DNA of 44,062 nucleotides from an uncultured Saprospiraceae bacterium. GTDB lineage: Bacteria > Bacteroidota > Bacteroidia > Chitinophagales > Saprospiraceae. The stretch spans positions 1-44,062 of the forward strand of contig CALFUQ010000114.1 in assembly GCA_937929885.1 (NCBI GenBank). Direction: 5' to 3'. Of the stretch, positions 1 to 9,906 are shown in pieces (within the stretch, counting starts at the first letter, position 1; the number at the start of each line of letters is the position of its first letter). Made by a program: the position numbers and the translations under genes. The notes beneath the pieces are model-generated. The model saw only the letters and a program-made list of their open reading frames with translations. It made no database searches and was not told the DNA's origin.

Positions 1-5
1 TTTTG

Positions 6-79
6 TGACCGCGGCAGGGTTCGAACCTGCAACCATCGGAGTCGAAATCCGATATTCTATCCAGTTGAACTACGCAGCC
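6..79 (-). tRNA. tRNA-Arg (anticodon UCG)
   Basis: Read on the minus strand, the 74 nt fold into a full cloverleaf. The acceptor is GGCTGCG/CGCGGTC (two G-U pairs), the D stem GTTC/GAAT, the anticodon stem TCGGA/TCCGA, the loop TTTCGAC, and the T arm GCAGG-TTCGAAC-CCTGC. Loop position 33 is T and 37 is A, which puts TCG at 34-36 (plus-strand 43-45), reading the Arg codon CGA. The discriminator base is A. The following bases are CAA, so the 3' CCA is not encoded and must be added enzymatically. Confidence 0.95.
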
Positions 80-88
80 GTCTAACAA

Positions 89-96
89 CAAATATA
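89..96 (-). promoter_or_regulatory. -7 element of tRNA-Arg promoter
   Basis: On the minus strand this reads TATATTTG, a perfect match to the Bacteroidota -7 consensus TAnnTTTG, about 10 bases before the mature tRNA 5' end. No convincing -33 TTG is seen at the expected spacing, so the call rests on the -7 element and its position. Confidence 0.4.
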
Positions 97-198
97 TATA
101 ATTACGAAGCTTGAAGTCTAATCAATTCTGTAATTAGCTAAAGTCAATGTAATAGCTTGCCAATTATTCCTAATGAAATGTGAATACATCGATAATAC

Positions 199-1062
199 TT
201 GTATACAGCCAAACCATTAGATACTTTAGAACAAACAAATCCAAACTATTTGAAAGTTATAAAGCGATTAGGAGGCATTGTAATTCTTGCATTCTTAGGT
301 AGTTGGTTTATTGGTTATATACAGATCAATGGAGCCACCTTTGATATCAAAGATGCTGAGGTTACAACATATTGGGATTATGATGATGACGTAGATGGTG
401 AGCCCTACGAAATTGTACCGACAAGATCAATGCAAATATATGAAGCAGGCTATGTTGGTCTACGACCTGATTTTGAGGGCATGCTCAATGACTATATCAA
501 AGGAGAAACAATTCTTGGAGTCAATGCAACATTTAATAACGGATACACTATCAAAAATCAAGGTACGGATTATGATTTTTGTATTTATCCTGAAAACCTT
601 ACAATCACCAAAACCAATCTCAAGCCTTTTCACAATAGTTATCTAATTCGTGACAAAAATATATTTGAATTCGAAAACAAGATACCCTACTACGGATATA
701 GGCATTTAGGGCATAACTACTACCAGTCACATAGTTTAGATTTAGAGATTCAAGTTGATGTAAACGGCATTGTTTCTAAGTCTTACTTAGATTATAAACT
801 GAAAGAAATATATATATACTACGTGCTTGATGCAATCAGGCAACATGTCCATGCGGAGAAGCAGTTTTTACAAAGCGTAAATTTCGAGATAGAAAGGAAC
901 TATATGTTTGTGAAAGATAATTTTGAGATTGATAGAAAAGAGTTTTTGAATCTTGATCCTAAGAGTATTGCATCAACGTTTCACTTGCAATCATACAAAT
1001 CTATGAGGCACTATACAGACGACGATGATTGTGAAGGAGTTTGGATTGTTACTTCTAAATAA
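199..1062 (+). CDS. Hypothetical single-span membrane protein
   Basis: I do not recognise this 287-residue protein. One hydrophobic segment lies at about residues 25-43 (GGIVILAFLGSWFIGYIQI), preceded by Lys/Arg residues. The roughly 240-residue remainder is therefore probably outside the cytoplasmic membrane. It is rich in Tyr and Asp, with a DYDDDVDG-type acidic stretch near residue 60 and DDDDCEGVW near the end. The start is TTG at 199: a stop lies two codons upstream and the first in-frame ATG is at residue 78, past the membrane segment. It stands alone between a divergent tRNA and the convergent dcw operon. Length and coherent hydrophobicity favour a real gene; the function is unknown. 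Confidence 0.65.
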   Translation: MYTAKPLDTLEQTNPNYLKVIKRLGGIVILAFLGSWFIGYIQINGATFDIKDAEVTTYWDYDDDVDGEPYEIVPTRSMQIYEAGYVGLRPDFEGMLNDYIKGETILGVNATFNNGYTIKNQGTDYDFCIYPENLTITKTNLKPFHNSYLIRDKNIFEFENKIPYYGYRHLGHNYYQSHSLDLEIQVDVNGIVSKSYLDYKLKEIYIYYVLDAIRQHVHAEKQFLQSVNFEIERNYMFVKDNFEIDRKEFLNLDPKSIASTFHLQSYKSMRHYTDDDDCEGVWIVTSK

Positions 1063-1151
1063 ATCTTCAACAGATTTTCTTAACTCTACTCCCTTTTACT
1101 CTATTCGATTTGTACTAAAACCGAAACCACCTTTCTCTTAAAGGAAAAAGA

Positions 1152-1185
1152 AGACAAAAAAAGAGCCTGGGCTGAGAGCCCAGGC
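1152..1185 (-). terminator. Intrinsic terminator of the dcw operon
   Basis: A perfect 9-bp inverted repeat, GCCTGGGCT (1165-1173) and AGCCCAGGC (1177-1185), has a 3-base loop. On the minus strand it is followed by TCTTTTTTTGTC. It lies 71 bases after the ftsZ stop, so it should end the long minus-strand division operon. In the plus direction there is no U-tract. Confidence 0.85.
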
Positions 1186-1255
1186 ATCAATAAACCAATC
1201 TCAAAAAATAAAAAGACAAGAATATATAAAAAGACGAAATCCGTAGTTGCAGTTT

Positions 1256-2707
1256 CTAATCCACATTATCGTGGAGAAACTGATTATTACGCTTTAAGGG
1301 ATTGTCTTCATCCACAGATACGGTATACCTCGAATAATCAAGACCGTTTTCTGATTCAATACTTTCCAGTTCTATTCTTCTTCTCTTGTAGGCTGGTTCA
1401 TTTTCCATATCATTAATAGATCTAGGATCTTCTAATGATCGTTGATTAGCAACAGGGTTTGGTGCTTCTCTACGTGTATTTATTTGGTGACTCTTTCCTG
1501 CTCTTTCAACAGACGGAGTCGGTTCTTCTTTTTTCTTTTCGTATGGTTCATTGCTTGTACTATACTTTGACTTGCCAATAGGCTCAGAGATAGGAGTTAT
1601 AGGTTTTGCTGGAACTGTTAAGTCAATAGTTCTTGTTTGTTCTCCCTTGTCTAATCCTACTGCTATAGTATCATCAGCTTGTGCCGCTTTTAATCTATCA
1701 TCAAGTGTAACTCGTGTAGCTTTTTTCTCTTCTTTAAAAGCTTTAGTAGCAGTCTCTGTGAACCCTGTTGCGATTATCGTTAGGCTCAACTGATCTCCAA
1801 GAGATTCGTCTTTACAATTACCCCAAATCAAATCTGTCCCATAACCCGCTTCTTCTTGTACATACTCTGTTATCTCGCACACTTCATCCATAGTTACTTC
1901 TGTTGTCCCAGAAGTAATATTAAGTAAGATGTGTTGAGCTCCTCTAATGTCATTATCCTCTAACAGTGGTGAGTTTAAAGCTGCTTGTACAGCTTTCTTA
2001 GCTCTGTCTTCTCCATTTTGAATTGCACTACCCATTATCGCTACTCCACTATCTCTCATTACTGTACTTACATCCTCAAAGTCTACATTTATGTAACCAG
2101 GTACTGTTATTATTTCAGCTATCCCCTTAGCCGCAGTGGTCAATACGTTATCTGCTTCTCCGAAAGCCTCAGATAATCCACGATTACCGTGAACCTGCCT
2201 TAGCTTATCATTTGATATAACTAGTATAGAGTCTACGTTTTTCTTTAATTCTTCTAGCCCTTCTATACTTTGTCTATGCCTTCGTGCTCCTTCAAACTTA
2301 AATGGAAGAGTAACTATTGCCACGGTAAGTATATCTAACTCTTTAGCAGCTTTAGCTATGATCGGCGCTGCACCTGTACCTGTACCACCACCCATACCAG
2401 CGGTAACAAATAACATCTTAGTCCCATCATCTAGAAACTTTCTTATATCATCAATCGACTCGATACAAGCCTGCTTACCCATCTCTGGCTTATTACCTGC
2501 ACCCATCCCTTCTGTAAGGTGAGGCCCTAGCTGTATTCGCACTGGCACACTACTACCCTCAAGCGCTTGATTGTCAGTATTACAAATTACAAAGTCAACT
2601 CCCTTAATACCCTGCTTGTGCATGTGTTCTACCGCATTACTACCGCCACCACCGACACCAACAACTTTTATAATAGATCTTTCATTTTTTGGTAAATCAA
2701 ACAACAT
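1256..2707 (-). CDS. ftsZ: Cell division protein FtsZ
   Basis: This is the tubulin-like GTPase that polymerises into the cytokinetic ring. The GTP-binding glycines are at residues 19-24 (GGGGSN), the tubulin signature GGGTGTG at 106-112, and the catalytic T7 loop NVDFEDV at 207-213. The GTPase core runs to about residue 325. A long, charged, low-complexity linker follows to about 465, and then a tail ending NNQFLHDNVD, the Bacteroidota form of the conserved C-terminal peptide that binds FtsA. At 483 residues it is longer than E. coli FtsZ because of the linker. It is the last gene of the dcw operon, 30 bp after ftsA and followed by the terminator at 1152-1185. Confidence 0.98.
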   Translation of the reverse strand: MLFDLPKNERSIIKVVGVGGGGSNAVEHMHKQGIKGVDFVICNTDNQALEGSSVPVRIQLGPHLTEGMGAGNKPEMGKQACIESIDDIRKFLDDGTKMLFVTAGMGGGTGTGAAPIIAKAAKELDILTVAIVTLPFKFEGARRHRQSIEGLEELKKNVDSILVISNDKLRQVHGNRGLSEAFGEADNVLTTAAKGIAEIITVPGYINVDFEDVSTVMRDSGVAIMGSAIQNGEDRAKKAVQAALNSPLLEDNDIRGAQHILLNITSGTTEVTMDEVCEITEYVQEEAGYGTDLIWGNCKDESLGDQLSLTIIATGFTETATKAFKEEKKATRVTLDDRLKAAQADDTIAVGLDKGEQTRTIDLTVPAKPITPISEPIGKSKYSTSNEPYEKKKEEPTPSVERAGKSHQINTRREAPNPVANQRSLEDPRSINDMENEPAYKRRRIELESIESENGLDYSRYTVSVDEDNPLKRNNQFLHDNVD

Positions 2708-2737
2708 AATTTCTTTTTTGTCTTTTATAAAATGGGC

Positions 2738-4096
2738 TTAAAATTCTGAATCTGGTTGTGCTTCGAAAAATTCTTTCGTATAAGTGAACACCTTCTTAAA
2801 CCACTTATTTCCATCTTCTCCTAGTTCACCTTCGTCTCCCCCAACATTATCGTGTTCGTCTGCTTCTATGGTAAAAACATCTTTTTCTCCAGTAACAATA
2901 CTCTCAGCCTCAGCTGCATCTTTTAACTCTTTATTATCAATTGAGTACATTAACAATCCTACTGCTGTAGAATAAATAGGACTCGCGATACTACCATCAT
3001 AACCGTGAGCTAAATGCTCTATTGGCTCGCCCATCCTCGTCGTAAGACCAGTATGATACTCTGCAAGCAGATTGATATGTCTTAGTAATGATCCACCACC
3101 AGTCAATACCATACCTGCAATTAACTTTCGCTCAAAACCAGATCTTCTGATCTCCCAGAATATATAATCAAATATCTCCTCTACTCTGGCTTGGATTATC
3201 TTGGCTAGATTCTTTTCAGATATCTCTTTAGGATCTCTTCCTCTAAACCCAGGTATGATTATTACTCTATTATCATAAATTTCATCTGATAATGCAGACC
3301 CAAATTTCACTTTCAACTTCTCTGCTTGATCCTTCATCACAGTACAGCCTTCTTGTATATCTTTTGTAATTACATTTCCTCCGAATGGAATTACAGCAGT
3401 ATGTCTGATGATACCATCTTTAAAAATCGTAATATCAGTTGTTCCTCCACCTATATCTACCAAAGCTACTCCTGCTTCTTTCTCCTCATTACTTAGTACA
3501 GCTGAACTCGATGCTATTGGCTCTAGTGTTATATCTGCTACTTCTAATCCTACTTTCTCTATACATCTAAGAATATTTCTAGAAGCTGTAATCTGTCCTG
3601 TTATGATATGAAAGTTAGCCTCTAGCCTACCTCCTGACATTCCAATGGGATCTACAATATCACGCTCGTCATCTACAGTAAATTCTTGTGGAATTACATG
3701 TAAGATCTTATCACCTGGAGGCAATACCAACTTGTGCATGTCTCTTATCAGCTTATCTACATCCTCTTCACTGATCTCTTTATTAGCATCATTACGCATC
3801 AGCAATCCGTGGTGGTGCAAACTCTTTATATGCTGTCCCGCAATACCTACATGAACTATCTTAAACTTCATATTGGCGTTACGTTCAGCTATTTCTATAG
3901 CTTCTTTAATCGCTTTAACCGTCTTATCAATATTAGATACCACACCTCTTGACACACCTTCAGACACGACTGTACCTATACCAACGATTTCAATTTTGTC
4001 GTACTCGTTTTTAGCTCCTGCGATAGCACACACTTTAGTGGTACCGATGTCTAGTGCTACGACTACACTTTTAGGATCCATGGTCTTATCATTCAT
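2738..4096 (-). CDS. ftsA: Cell division protein FtsA
   Basis: An actin-fold ATPase that tethers FtsZ filaments to the membrane. The phosphate-1 motif ALDIGTTKVCA is near residue 15, the phosphate-2 motif VDIGGGTTDITIF near 213, and the adenosine motif MVLTGGGSLL near 335. The 1C SHS2-type subdomain lies between the first two (residues about 85-165). The C-terminus carries an acidic stretch and then FKKVFTYTKEFFE, which could serve as the membrane-targeting helix. The 452-residue length is normal for the phylum. The start overlaps the ftsQ stop by 4 bp (ATGA), implying translational coupling. Confidence 0.97.
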   Translation of the reverse strand: MNDKTMDPKSVVVALDIGTTKVCAIAGAKNEYDKIEIVGIGTVVSEGVSRGVVSNIDKTVKAIKEAIEIAERNANMKFKIVHVGIAGQHIKSLHHHGLLMRNDANKEISEEDVDKLIRDMHKLVLPPGDKILHVIPQEFTVDDERDIVDPIGMSGGRLEANFHIITGQITASRNILRCIEKVGLEVADITLEPIASSSAVLSNEEKEAGVALVDIGGGTTDITIFKDGIIRHTAVIPFGGNVITKDIQEGCTVMKDQAEKLKVKFGSALSDEIYDNRVIIIPGFRGRDPKEISEKNLAKIIQARVEEIFDYIFWEIRRSGFERKLIAGMVLTGGGSLLRHINLLAEYHTGLTTRMGEPIEHLAHGYDGSIASPIYSTAVGLLMYSIDNKELKDAAEAESIVTGEKDVFTIEADEHDNVGGDEGELGEDGNKWFKKVFTYTKEFFEAQPDSEF

Positions 4097-4938
4097 ATTT
4101 TATGATTTTCGTCTTTTTGTAAAATGACTGAACTCACTCTCTCTTTTAATTCTGGTTTTTCTTTTATTATCTGATTCTTAATTTCAAAATTCAACGCTTT
4201 AATCCCTTCCCATCCTTCTCGTTTTAAAATTTGCTTATAGCCTTCTTTGAGGTTTTCTAACTTCTGACCGAGATCTTTTGTATTACCTATAATTAACTTG
4301 GGCCCAACCTTAGGAATCAATGTCAACTTATTCTTATCATCTATATCAATCTGCTCAATAAGCGCATACAAGAAGTCATCCTTATAGAGTGCCTTCGCCA
4401 TCACAAATACTTCGTTGAGGTTATGCTTCTTTGAGTTGATCCAGTTGTCAGTGTACTCATCAATATTACCCGTAGCTACGGGAACCCTAATTGCTTGATT
4501 TTTTACTGTAGACACTCTCACACCTTTCGCATCTAAGTAAAATTGATCACCGTTATCAGCTATCACCCTTACGAATGGTCTACGAATCTCTACCTCTACT
4601 TTGAGCGTATTCTTCTTATTGATATACACCTCTACATTCTCTATTCTAGAATCTTTTTGAAGGAGTGTTTCTATTCTTGTAAGATCTAATTCCGCAAGGT
4701 TCACTGTCCTGATATCCTTACCTACAATTTTTAAAATTTGTTTAGAGATTGTTTTCTTAGAAATCAGTAAACGTTCTTTGTCTTGTTGAGGAATATCGAT
4801 TTCTATTTTTGCAACCTTAGAGTTAAGCCGTTCATTAATTGCATAGCCCAAGCCCGATGCTAGAAGCAATAGGATAGCAGTCCAGATGAGTGTCCTCGTC
4901 CAGTTAGTGTTCCTGATATTTTGCAATTTTCTATTCAC
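4093..4938 (-). CDS. ftsQ: Cell division protein FtsQ/DivIB
   Basis: A bitopic divisome protein that links early and late division proteins. One membrane helix lies at about residues 15-31 (TLIWTAILLLLASGLGY), then a POTRA-like segment (about 40-110: KIEIDIPQQDKERL through VEVEIRRPFVRV) and a beta domain typical of FtsQ. Sequence conservation in this family is low, so the identification depends on topology, the POTRA/beta order and its place between murC and ftsA. It overlaps murC by 8 bp and ftsA by 4 bp. Confidence 0.9.
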   Translation of the reverse strand: MNRKLQNIRNTNWTRTLIWTAILLLLASGLGYAINERLNSKVAKIEIDIPQQDKERLLISKKTISKQILKIVGKDIRTVNLAELDLTRIETLLQKDSRIENVEVYINKKNTLKVEVEIRRPFVRVIADNGDQFYLDAKGVRVSTVKNQAIRVPVATGNIDEYTDNWINSKKHNLNEVFVMAKALYKDDFLYALIEQIDIDDKNKLTLIPKVGPKLIIGNTKDLGQKLENLKEGYKQILKREGWEGIKALNFEIKNQIIKEKPELKERVSSVILQKDENHKI

Positions 4939-6319
4939 TAAACAATACTTCTTTTACTTTAATAATTTCTTTATCAATGTCTCCTGCACCCAAAATCAAA
5001 AGCACTTCAACATCTTTACTTTTTATAATCCTTGACAAATCTGATTTATCAATAATTTCTTTTTTGTGGTGACCTATGTTATCATAAATCAACTGTGATG
5101 TAACTCCTTCCATCGGCAACTCTCGAGCTGGATATATGTGCGTGAGTATAACCTCATCAGCTAATGTCAACACCTCTCCAAACTCCTTAGCAAAATCATT
5201 TGTCCTACTAAAAAGATGGGGCTGAAAAGCTACCGTCAATTTCTTATCAGGAAACAAAGTCTTTGCAGTTCTTATAGCTGCACTTAATTCCTCAGGATGA
5301 TGCGCATAGTCATCGATCAAGATGTGATTATCATTCATACCTATGAATTCAAATCTTCTCTTGATTCCAGCGAAGTCTTTCAACTTAGCTTTCACCAGAC
5401 TCATATCTGCTCCTACCTCTGATGCAACCGCAAGTGCCGCTGTAGCATTACTCACATTATGTACACCTGGCAACACGATCTCTAATCCTGGTAAACGATC
5501 ATCAGGAGATACAAAATCAAAACTGAAAACTCCCCGATGATATCTTAACTGATCATATCTGTAATCAGCATCAGAATATCCATATCGGATAAGCTCTATC
5601 TGCTTTGCTGCTAACTCTTGCATCCACTCGCGACTCATATAATCTGCTGCCGTATTATGGATAAAAAGCTTGCCTCCTGGTGATACTTGATTAGTAAATT
5701 GTCGATAGCTTTCTAGCATCTGATGTCTATCTCCATAGATATCTAGATGGTCTGGATCCATTGACAATACAACCGCCATATCTGGAAATAATCGATGAAA
5801 AGACCGATCATATTCATCTGCTTCTACAACTATCCAATCGCTATTTCCTAATAGAAAATTAGAGTCGTAGTTTTTCATTATTCCTCCTACGAAAGCATTT
5901 GCATCTACACCACATTCTTTCAAAATATAAGATAGGATTGAGCAAGTTGTTGTTTTTCCATGCGTCCCAGCTATTGCTACGGTCTTCTTTTCTTTACTAA
6001 GTAGACCGAGCACTTCTGAGCGCTTCATCATCGGTATTCCTGACGCACGAAGAGTAACCATCTCTTCTAGATCATCTGGTATAGCCGGTGTATACACAAC
6101 TAAATCAATCTCATCTGGTATAAGCGATACATCATCTACATAATGCACCTTCATACCTTCACTTACTAACTTTTTAGTAAGTGCTGTTTCTGTTTTGTCA
6201 TATCCAAAGACTTCTTTTCCGATATGGTGGAAGTAGCGAGCCAAGGCACTCATACCTATCCCTCCGATACCTAGAAAAAAAATCCTTTGAATATGATCAA
6301 GTTTCAATTCACAGTTCAT
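4931..6319 (-). CDS. murC: UDP-N-acetylmuramate--L-alanine ligase MurC
   Basis: Adds L-alanine to UDP-MurNAc, the first amino acid of the peptidoglycan stem peptide, using ATP in the cytoplasm. The Rossmann motif GIGGIGMS is at residues 17-24, the P-loop GTHGKTTT at 118-125, and the Mur-ligase metal-site segment EADEYDRSF near 165. The 462-residue length is usual. Its ATG directly follows the murG stop with no intervening base, and its 3' end overlaps ftsQ by 8 bp. Confidence 0.97.
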   Translation of the reverse strand: MNCELKLDHIQRIFFLGIGGIGMSALARYFHHIGKEVFGYDKTETALTKKLVSEGMKVHYVDDVSLIPDEIDLVVYTPAIPDDLEEMVTLRASGIPMMKRSEVLGLLSKEKKTVAIAGTHGKTTTCSILSYILKECGVDANAFVGGIMKNYDSNFLLGNSDWIVVEADEYDRSFHRLFPDMAVVLSMDPDHLDIYGDRHQMLESYRQFTNQVSPGGKLFIHNTAADYMSREWMQELAAKQIELIRYGYSDADYRYDQLRYHRGVFSFDFVSPDDRLPGLEIVLPGVHNVSNATAALAVASEVGADMSLVKAKLKDFAGIKRRFEFIGMNDNHILIDDYAHHPEELSAAIRTAKTLFPDKKLTVAFQPHLFSRTNDFAKEFGEVLTLADEVILTHIYPARELPMEGVTSQLIYDNIGHHKKEIIDKSDLSRIIKSKDVEVLLILGAGDIDKEIIKVKEVLFSE

Positions 6320-7405
6320 TTAAACCATTGACATTGCCTCTTTAGCAATGCGTAAATCAGCATCTATGATGCCTAATGATTTTATTTTTGTTTCTAATAA
6401 CTTCACTTTGTCTTTGTTGTCAATAAGCGCAAACGCCTCCTTGAATAAACTTTCGTTTATCGTTTTATCCTCTACTAAAATCGCCGCTCCTACACTACTC
6501 AATGCCTTTGCATTCATAGTCTGATGATCCTCTGCAACGTTTGGAGATGGAACTAAGATCGCTGCCTTACCGATAGCTGCGAGTTCTGAAATTGTGATCG
6601 CCCCTGCCCTACTTATAACTATGTCGGCAGCCCCATAAGCTTCCTCCATTTTTTCTAAATAGGGTAAGATCTTCACATTTGGTAAAAGTGCAGTTTCACT
6701 CTCACGGAAGGTGTCATAATATAACTTACCTGCCTGCCAAATCAATTGAATATCTTCTCTTGACTTCAATAATTCAAAACTTTCTGCTACCGCTACGTTT
6801 AGCGACTTAGCTCCAAGACTCCCTCCAAACAAAAGAACAGTTTTCTTATTTTGATCGAGTTTGTAGTTTTCTCGCGACTGTTCAACATTTATCTTTTCAA
6901 AGAATATCTTTCTTATTGGGTTGCCAGTTTTCACCAGCTTTTCTTTTGGAAAATACTTTTCCATATCATCATAAGCGACACATATCTTCTGCACCTTCTT
7001 AGCAAGTATCCTATTGGTCTTGCCTGGAAAAGAGTTTTGCTCTTGTATCAAACAAGGCACTCCCATCCTAGATGCCATCTCCAAAGTCGGGCCACTTGCA
7101 TAGCCTCCTACACCGATCGCCAAGTCTGGCTTAAAGCGTTTGAGAATTGATCTTGCTTTCCAAAGACTCGCTAGGAGCTTAAATGGGAAACTAAGATTTC
7201 GCAAAGTGAACTTTCTATGAAAACCACTTATGTTTAACCCTTCAATTTTATAACCCGCCTGTGGAACTTTTTCCATCTCGAGTTTACCATTAGCTCCGAT
7301 AAATAAAATCTCTGCCTCTGGCTTTATTTTTCTCACTGCGTCTGCTATTGCAATCGCAGGATATACATGTCCTCCTGTACCGCCACCACTAAATACTATT
7401 CGCAT
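6320..7405 (-). CDS. murG: MurG lipid II-forming GlcNAc transferase
   Basis: This GT28 enzyme transfers GlcNAc from UDP-GlcNAc to lipid I on the inner membrane face, making lipid II. Motifs are the N-terminal GGGTGGHVYPA (residues 7-17), GGYASGP in the middle, GGSLGAKSLN at the start of the C-terminal domain, and PSPNVAEDHQ for UDP-GlcNAc binding. It has 361 residues, the family norm. The 5' end overlaps ftsW by 17 bp. Confidence 0.97.
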   Translation of the reverse strand: MRIVFSGGGTGGHVYPAIAIADAVRKIKPEAEILFIGANGKLEMEKVPQAGYKIEGLNISGFHRKFTLRNLSFPFKLLASLWKARSILKRFKPDLAIGVGGYASGPTLEMASRMGVPCLIQEQNSFPGKTNRILAKKVQKICVAYDDMEKYFPKEKLVKTGNPIRKIFFEKINVEQSRENYKLDQNKKTVLLFGGSLGAKSLNVAVAESFELLKSREDIQLIWQAGKLYYDTFRESETALLPNVKILPYLEKMEEAYGAADIVISRAGAITISELAAIGKAAILVPSPNVAEDHQTMNAKALSSVGAAILVEDKTINESLFKEAFALIDNKDKVKLLETKIKSLGIIDADLRIAKEAMSMV

Positions 7406-8582
7406 CTCGAACTTCTATTTGCTCAAGCGCCATCTGTTGTAATCTTGCTTCCTCTACATACTTGCTTACACTTAAGATTACCCCTAGTGATACACAAGTA
7501 AATAACACCGATGTCCCTCCCATACTTATCAGCGGAAGTGTCAATCCTGTCACTGGCACTAGATGTACTGAAACTGCCATGTTAGCCATCGCATGGATAA
7601 CCAGGTTAAGACAAAGCCCCATCGCTAATATTGCACCAAATGCCTTTGGACATTTAGTCACGATACTTATACATCTAAAAAGCAACCACACATATAATGC
7701 AAGCACTCCGAATGCACCTATCAACCCATACTCCTCACAAATCACTGCGTATATAAAATCAGCATATGCTGACGGTAAAAAATCTTTTTGCATACTGTTA
7801 CCAGGCCCTACTCCAAACCAACCGCCATTTGCAATAGCAATTTTGGATTGCGTAATCTGATATATCCCGTTAGGATCAGCAGAAGGATCTACGTACGATT
7901 GTATTCTTGCAATCCAAGTTGTCACCCTTCCTAGATCTGGGAAAATTTTTCCGATAATGATAATTACAGAAGTAACTGCGATCCCTATGATAATAAGTAA
8001 GGCGATATACTTAAGCGATACTCTACCTACGAACATCATCAACATACAAGTCGTAAACAACAAGATCGCTGTCGATGCATCAGGCAAAGCAATTAATCCA
8101 CACACCAATACAATCGGTATAATCAATGGAACAAATGCACTATTAAAATCTTTTATGAATTCCTGCTTGACAGATAATGACTTAGCGATAAAAATGATCA
8201 ATGCTAATTTTGCAAAATCTGAAGTCTGGAAAGTTTGATCTATCCATGGTACGGTAATCCATCTCCTTGCACTATTAAACTGTGTTCCAAAACCTACTGT
8301 ATAAAGCAACAGCGGAACTGCGATTATCAGAAGCACAGGCGCAAACCGAGCATACTGCATATAATGCAATAAGTAGCACACATACATCAGCCCTAACCCT
8401 GCAGCAATAAAAACAATCTGACGTACAAGATAGTAACTAGTGTTACCACCATGGTACTTAAACGCCATACTACCAGACGCGCTATACACCGCTAGAATAG
8501 AAAACACAGCGAGCACAGCCACGATGAACCAGATTGCTCTGTCACCTCTAAGGTTATGATATATGCTATTTACTATTGCCAA
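7389..8582 (-). CDS. ftsW: SEDS glycosyltransferase FtsW
   Basis: A polytopic SEDS-family peptidoglycan polymerase of the divisome that works with FtsI. About nine to ten hydrophobic segments span the protein. The signature region GGWFGVGPGNSMQ followed by SAYADFIYAVICEEYG (residues about 252-285) is characteristic, and the C-terminal PLISMGGTS motif is also present. It starts 10 bp after murD and overlaps murG by 17 bp. Membership in the dcw cluster next to murD and murG argues for FtsW over its paralogue RodA. Confidence 0.95.
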   Translation of the reverse strand: MAIVNSIYHNLRGDRAIWFIVAVLAVFSILAVYSASGSMAFKYHGGNTSYYLVRQIVFIAAGLGLMYVCYLLHYMQYARFAPVLLIIAVPLLLYTVGFGTQFNSARRWITVPWIDQTFQTSDFAKLALIIFIAKSLSVKQEFIKDFNSAFVPLIIPIVLVCGLIALPDASTAILLFTTCMLMMFVGRVSLKYIALLIIIGIAVTSVIIIIGKIFPDLGRVTTWIARIQSYVDPSADPNGIYQITQSKIAIANGGWFGVGPGNSMQKDFLPSAYADFIYAVICEEYGLIGAFGVLALYVWLLFRCISIVTKCPKAFGAILAMGLCLNLVIHAMANMAVSVHLVPVTGLTLPLISMGGTSVLFTCVSLGVILSVSKYVEEARLQQMALEQIEVRDANSI

Positions 8583-8592
8583 TGAGTTCTAC

Positions 8593-9906
8593 CTATCTGA
8601 GTAAATCGAAAACCGCTTTTTTAAAAAGCTCTCCTCGATGTTCGTAATTATTAAATAAATCAAAGCTTGCACATGCTGGAGAAAGCATCACTACATCTCC
8701 TGCTTGAGCATAAGACTGTGCCATACGCAGAGCCTCATTTGTATCTTGAGTTTCTTCTATCACTTTTATAATCGGGGTAAATGCATCCAGCAACTTTTCA
8801 TTATCTACTCCTAAACAGATAATGGCTTTTACTTTCTGCTCCACAAACTTTGCTATACTAGAGTAATCATTACCCTTGTCTTTACCACCTGCGATCCAAA
8901 CTATTGGTTGGTCCATCGCCAGCAGAGCGTAGTAAACAGATTCTACATTAGTAGCTTTACTATCATTGATATATTCTACTTTATCTATGACTGCTACCGA
9001 CTCTAATCGATGAGGAGCATTTTTAAAAGACTTTAAACCGCTTTCTATTAACTCAATATCGATACCAAGTGCTACACAAATTTCTGTAGCACAGAGTGTA
9101 TTAAATCTGTTGTGTTCACCTCTAAGTGAAGAATTCTTCGTTTCAATTTTTTCACCGCTGACCGTTGTCAATTGTGTGTCTTTATAATTATCAAAATGGA
9201 TAGCGATAGTTCTCATCTTTGGCTTAAACTCTCCTAACAGTTTATTCGTCCAAGTATCGTCACCATTCATGATCAATATCTGATCGTTATTTTGATACTT
9301 TGTGATCTCTAATTTCGCTGCACCATACTTATACATATCACCATCGTATCTATCTAGATGGTCGGCAGTGATATTAAGTATCACAGAAATATCAGGCGCA
9401 AAGCTCGAGACATCATCGAGTTGAAAACTACTAATCTCTAACACGTAAATATCCTTGGGCTCTTCCTCCACTAGTAATCGTGCAAAACTATTTCCGATGT
9501 TACCTCCTATCCCAACACTCACACCAGCTCGGCTGATTAAGTGATGCGTTAGTAAAGTGGTGGTTGTCTTACCATTACTTCCTGTGATTCCTATCACTTT
9601 ACCTTTACAATACCTAGATGCAAACTCAATCTCAGAGACTATATCAATTCCTTGCTCTCTGAGTTGTTTTACAATCTGTGCATGCTCTGGTATACCAGGA
9701 CTCTTCACGACTAATTGTGCCTTTCCAATAATTTCAAAAGTGTGTCCGCTTTCTTCAAAGCGGACTTTATGTTGGTTTAAATCTTCCTTAAACTGTTCTC
9801 CGATCTTCCCGTAATCTGATACGAAAACATCAAAGCCTTCTCTCTTTGCTAACATTGCAGCGCCGACTCCACTTTCTCCTCCTCCCAATATGACTATCAA
9901 TGACAT
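8593..9906 (-). CDS. murD: UDP-MurNAc-L-Ala--D-glutamate ligase MurD
   Basis: Adds D-glutamate to UDP-MurNAc-L-Ala using ATP. The N-terminal Rossmann motif is VILGGGESGVGAAM, the P-loop GITGSNGKTTTT is near residue 108, and the C-terminal domain has NDSKATN near 312 and GGKDKGNDYS. At 437 residues it matches the family. It shares one base with the upstream mraY stop. Confidence 0.97.
   Translation of the reverse strand: MSLIVILGGGESGVGAAMLAKREGFDVFVSDYGKIGEQFKEDLNQHKVRFEESGHTFEIIGKAQLVVKSPGIPEHAQIVKQLREQGIDIVSEIEFASRYCKGKVIGITGSNGKTTTTLLTHHLISRAGVSVGIGGNIGNSFARLLVEEEPKDIYVLEISSFQLDDVSSFAPDISVILNITADHLDRYDGDMYKYGAAKLEITKYQNNDQILIMNGDDTWTNKLLGEFKPKMRTIAIHFDNYKDTQLTTVSGEKIETKNSSLRGEHNRFNTLCATEICVALGIDIELIESGLKSFKNAPHRLESVAVIDKVEYINDSKATNVESVYYALLAMDQPIVWIAGGKDKGNDYSSIAKFVEQKVKAIICLGVDNEKLLDAFTPIIKVIEETQDTNEALRMAQSYAQAGDVVMLSPACASFDLFNNYEHRGELFKKAVFDLLR

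Noticed and set aside
3734-4127. Plus-strand open frames inside ftsA
   Set aside because: They lie wholly within a conserved gene in other frames and have Ser/Thr-rich, unstructured translations.
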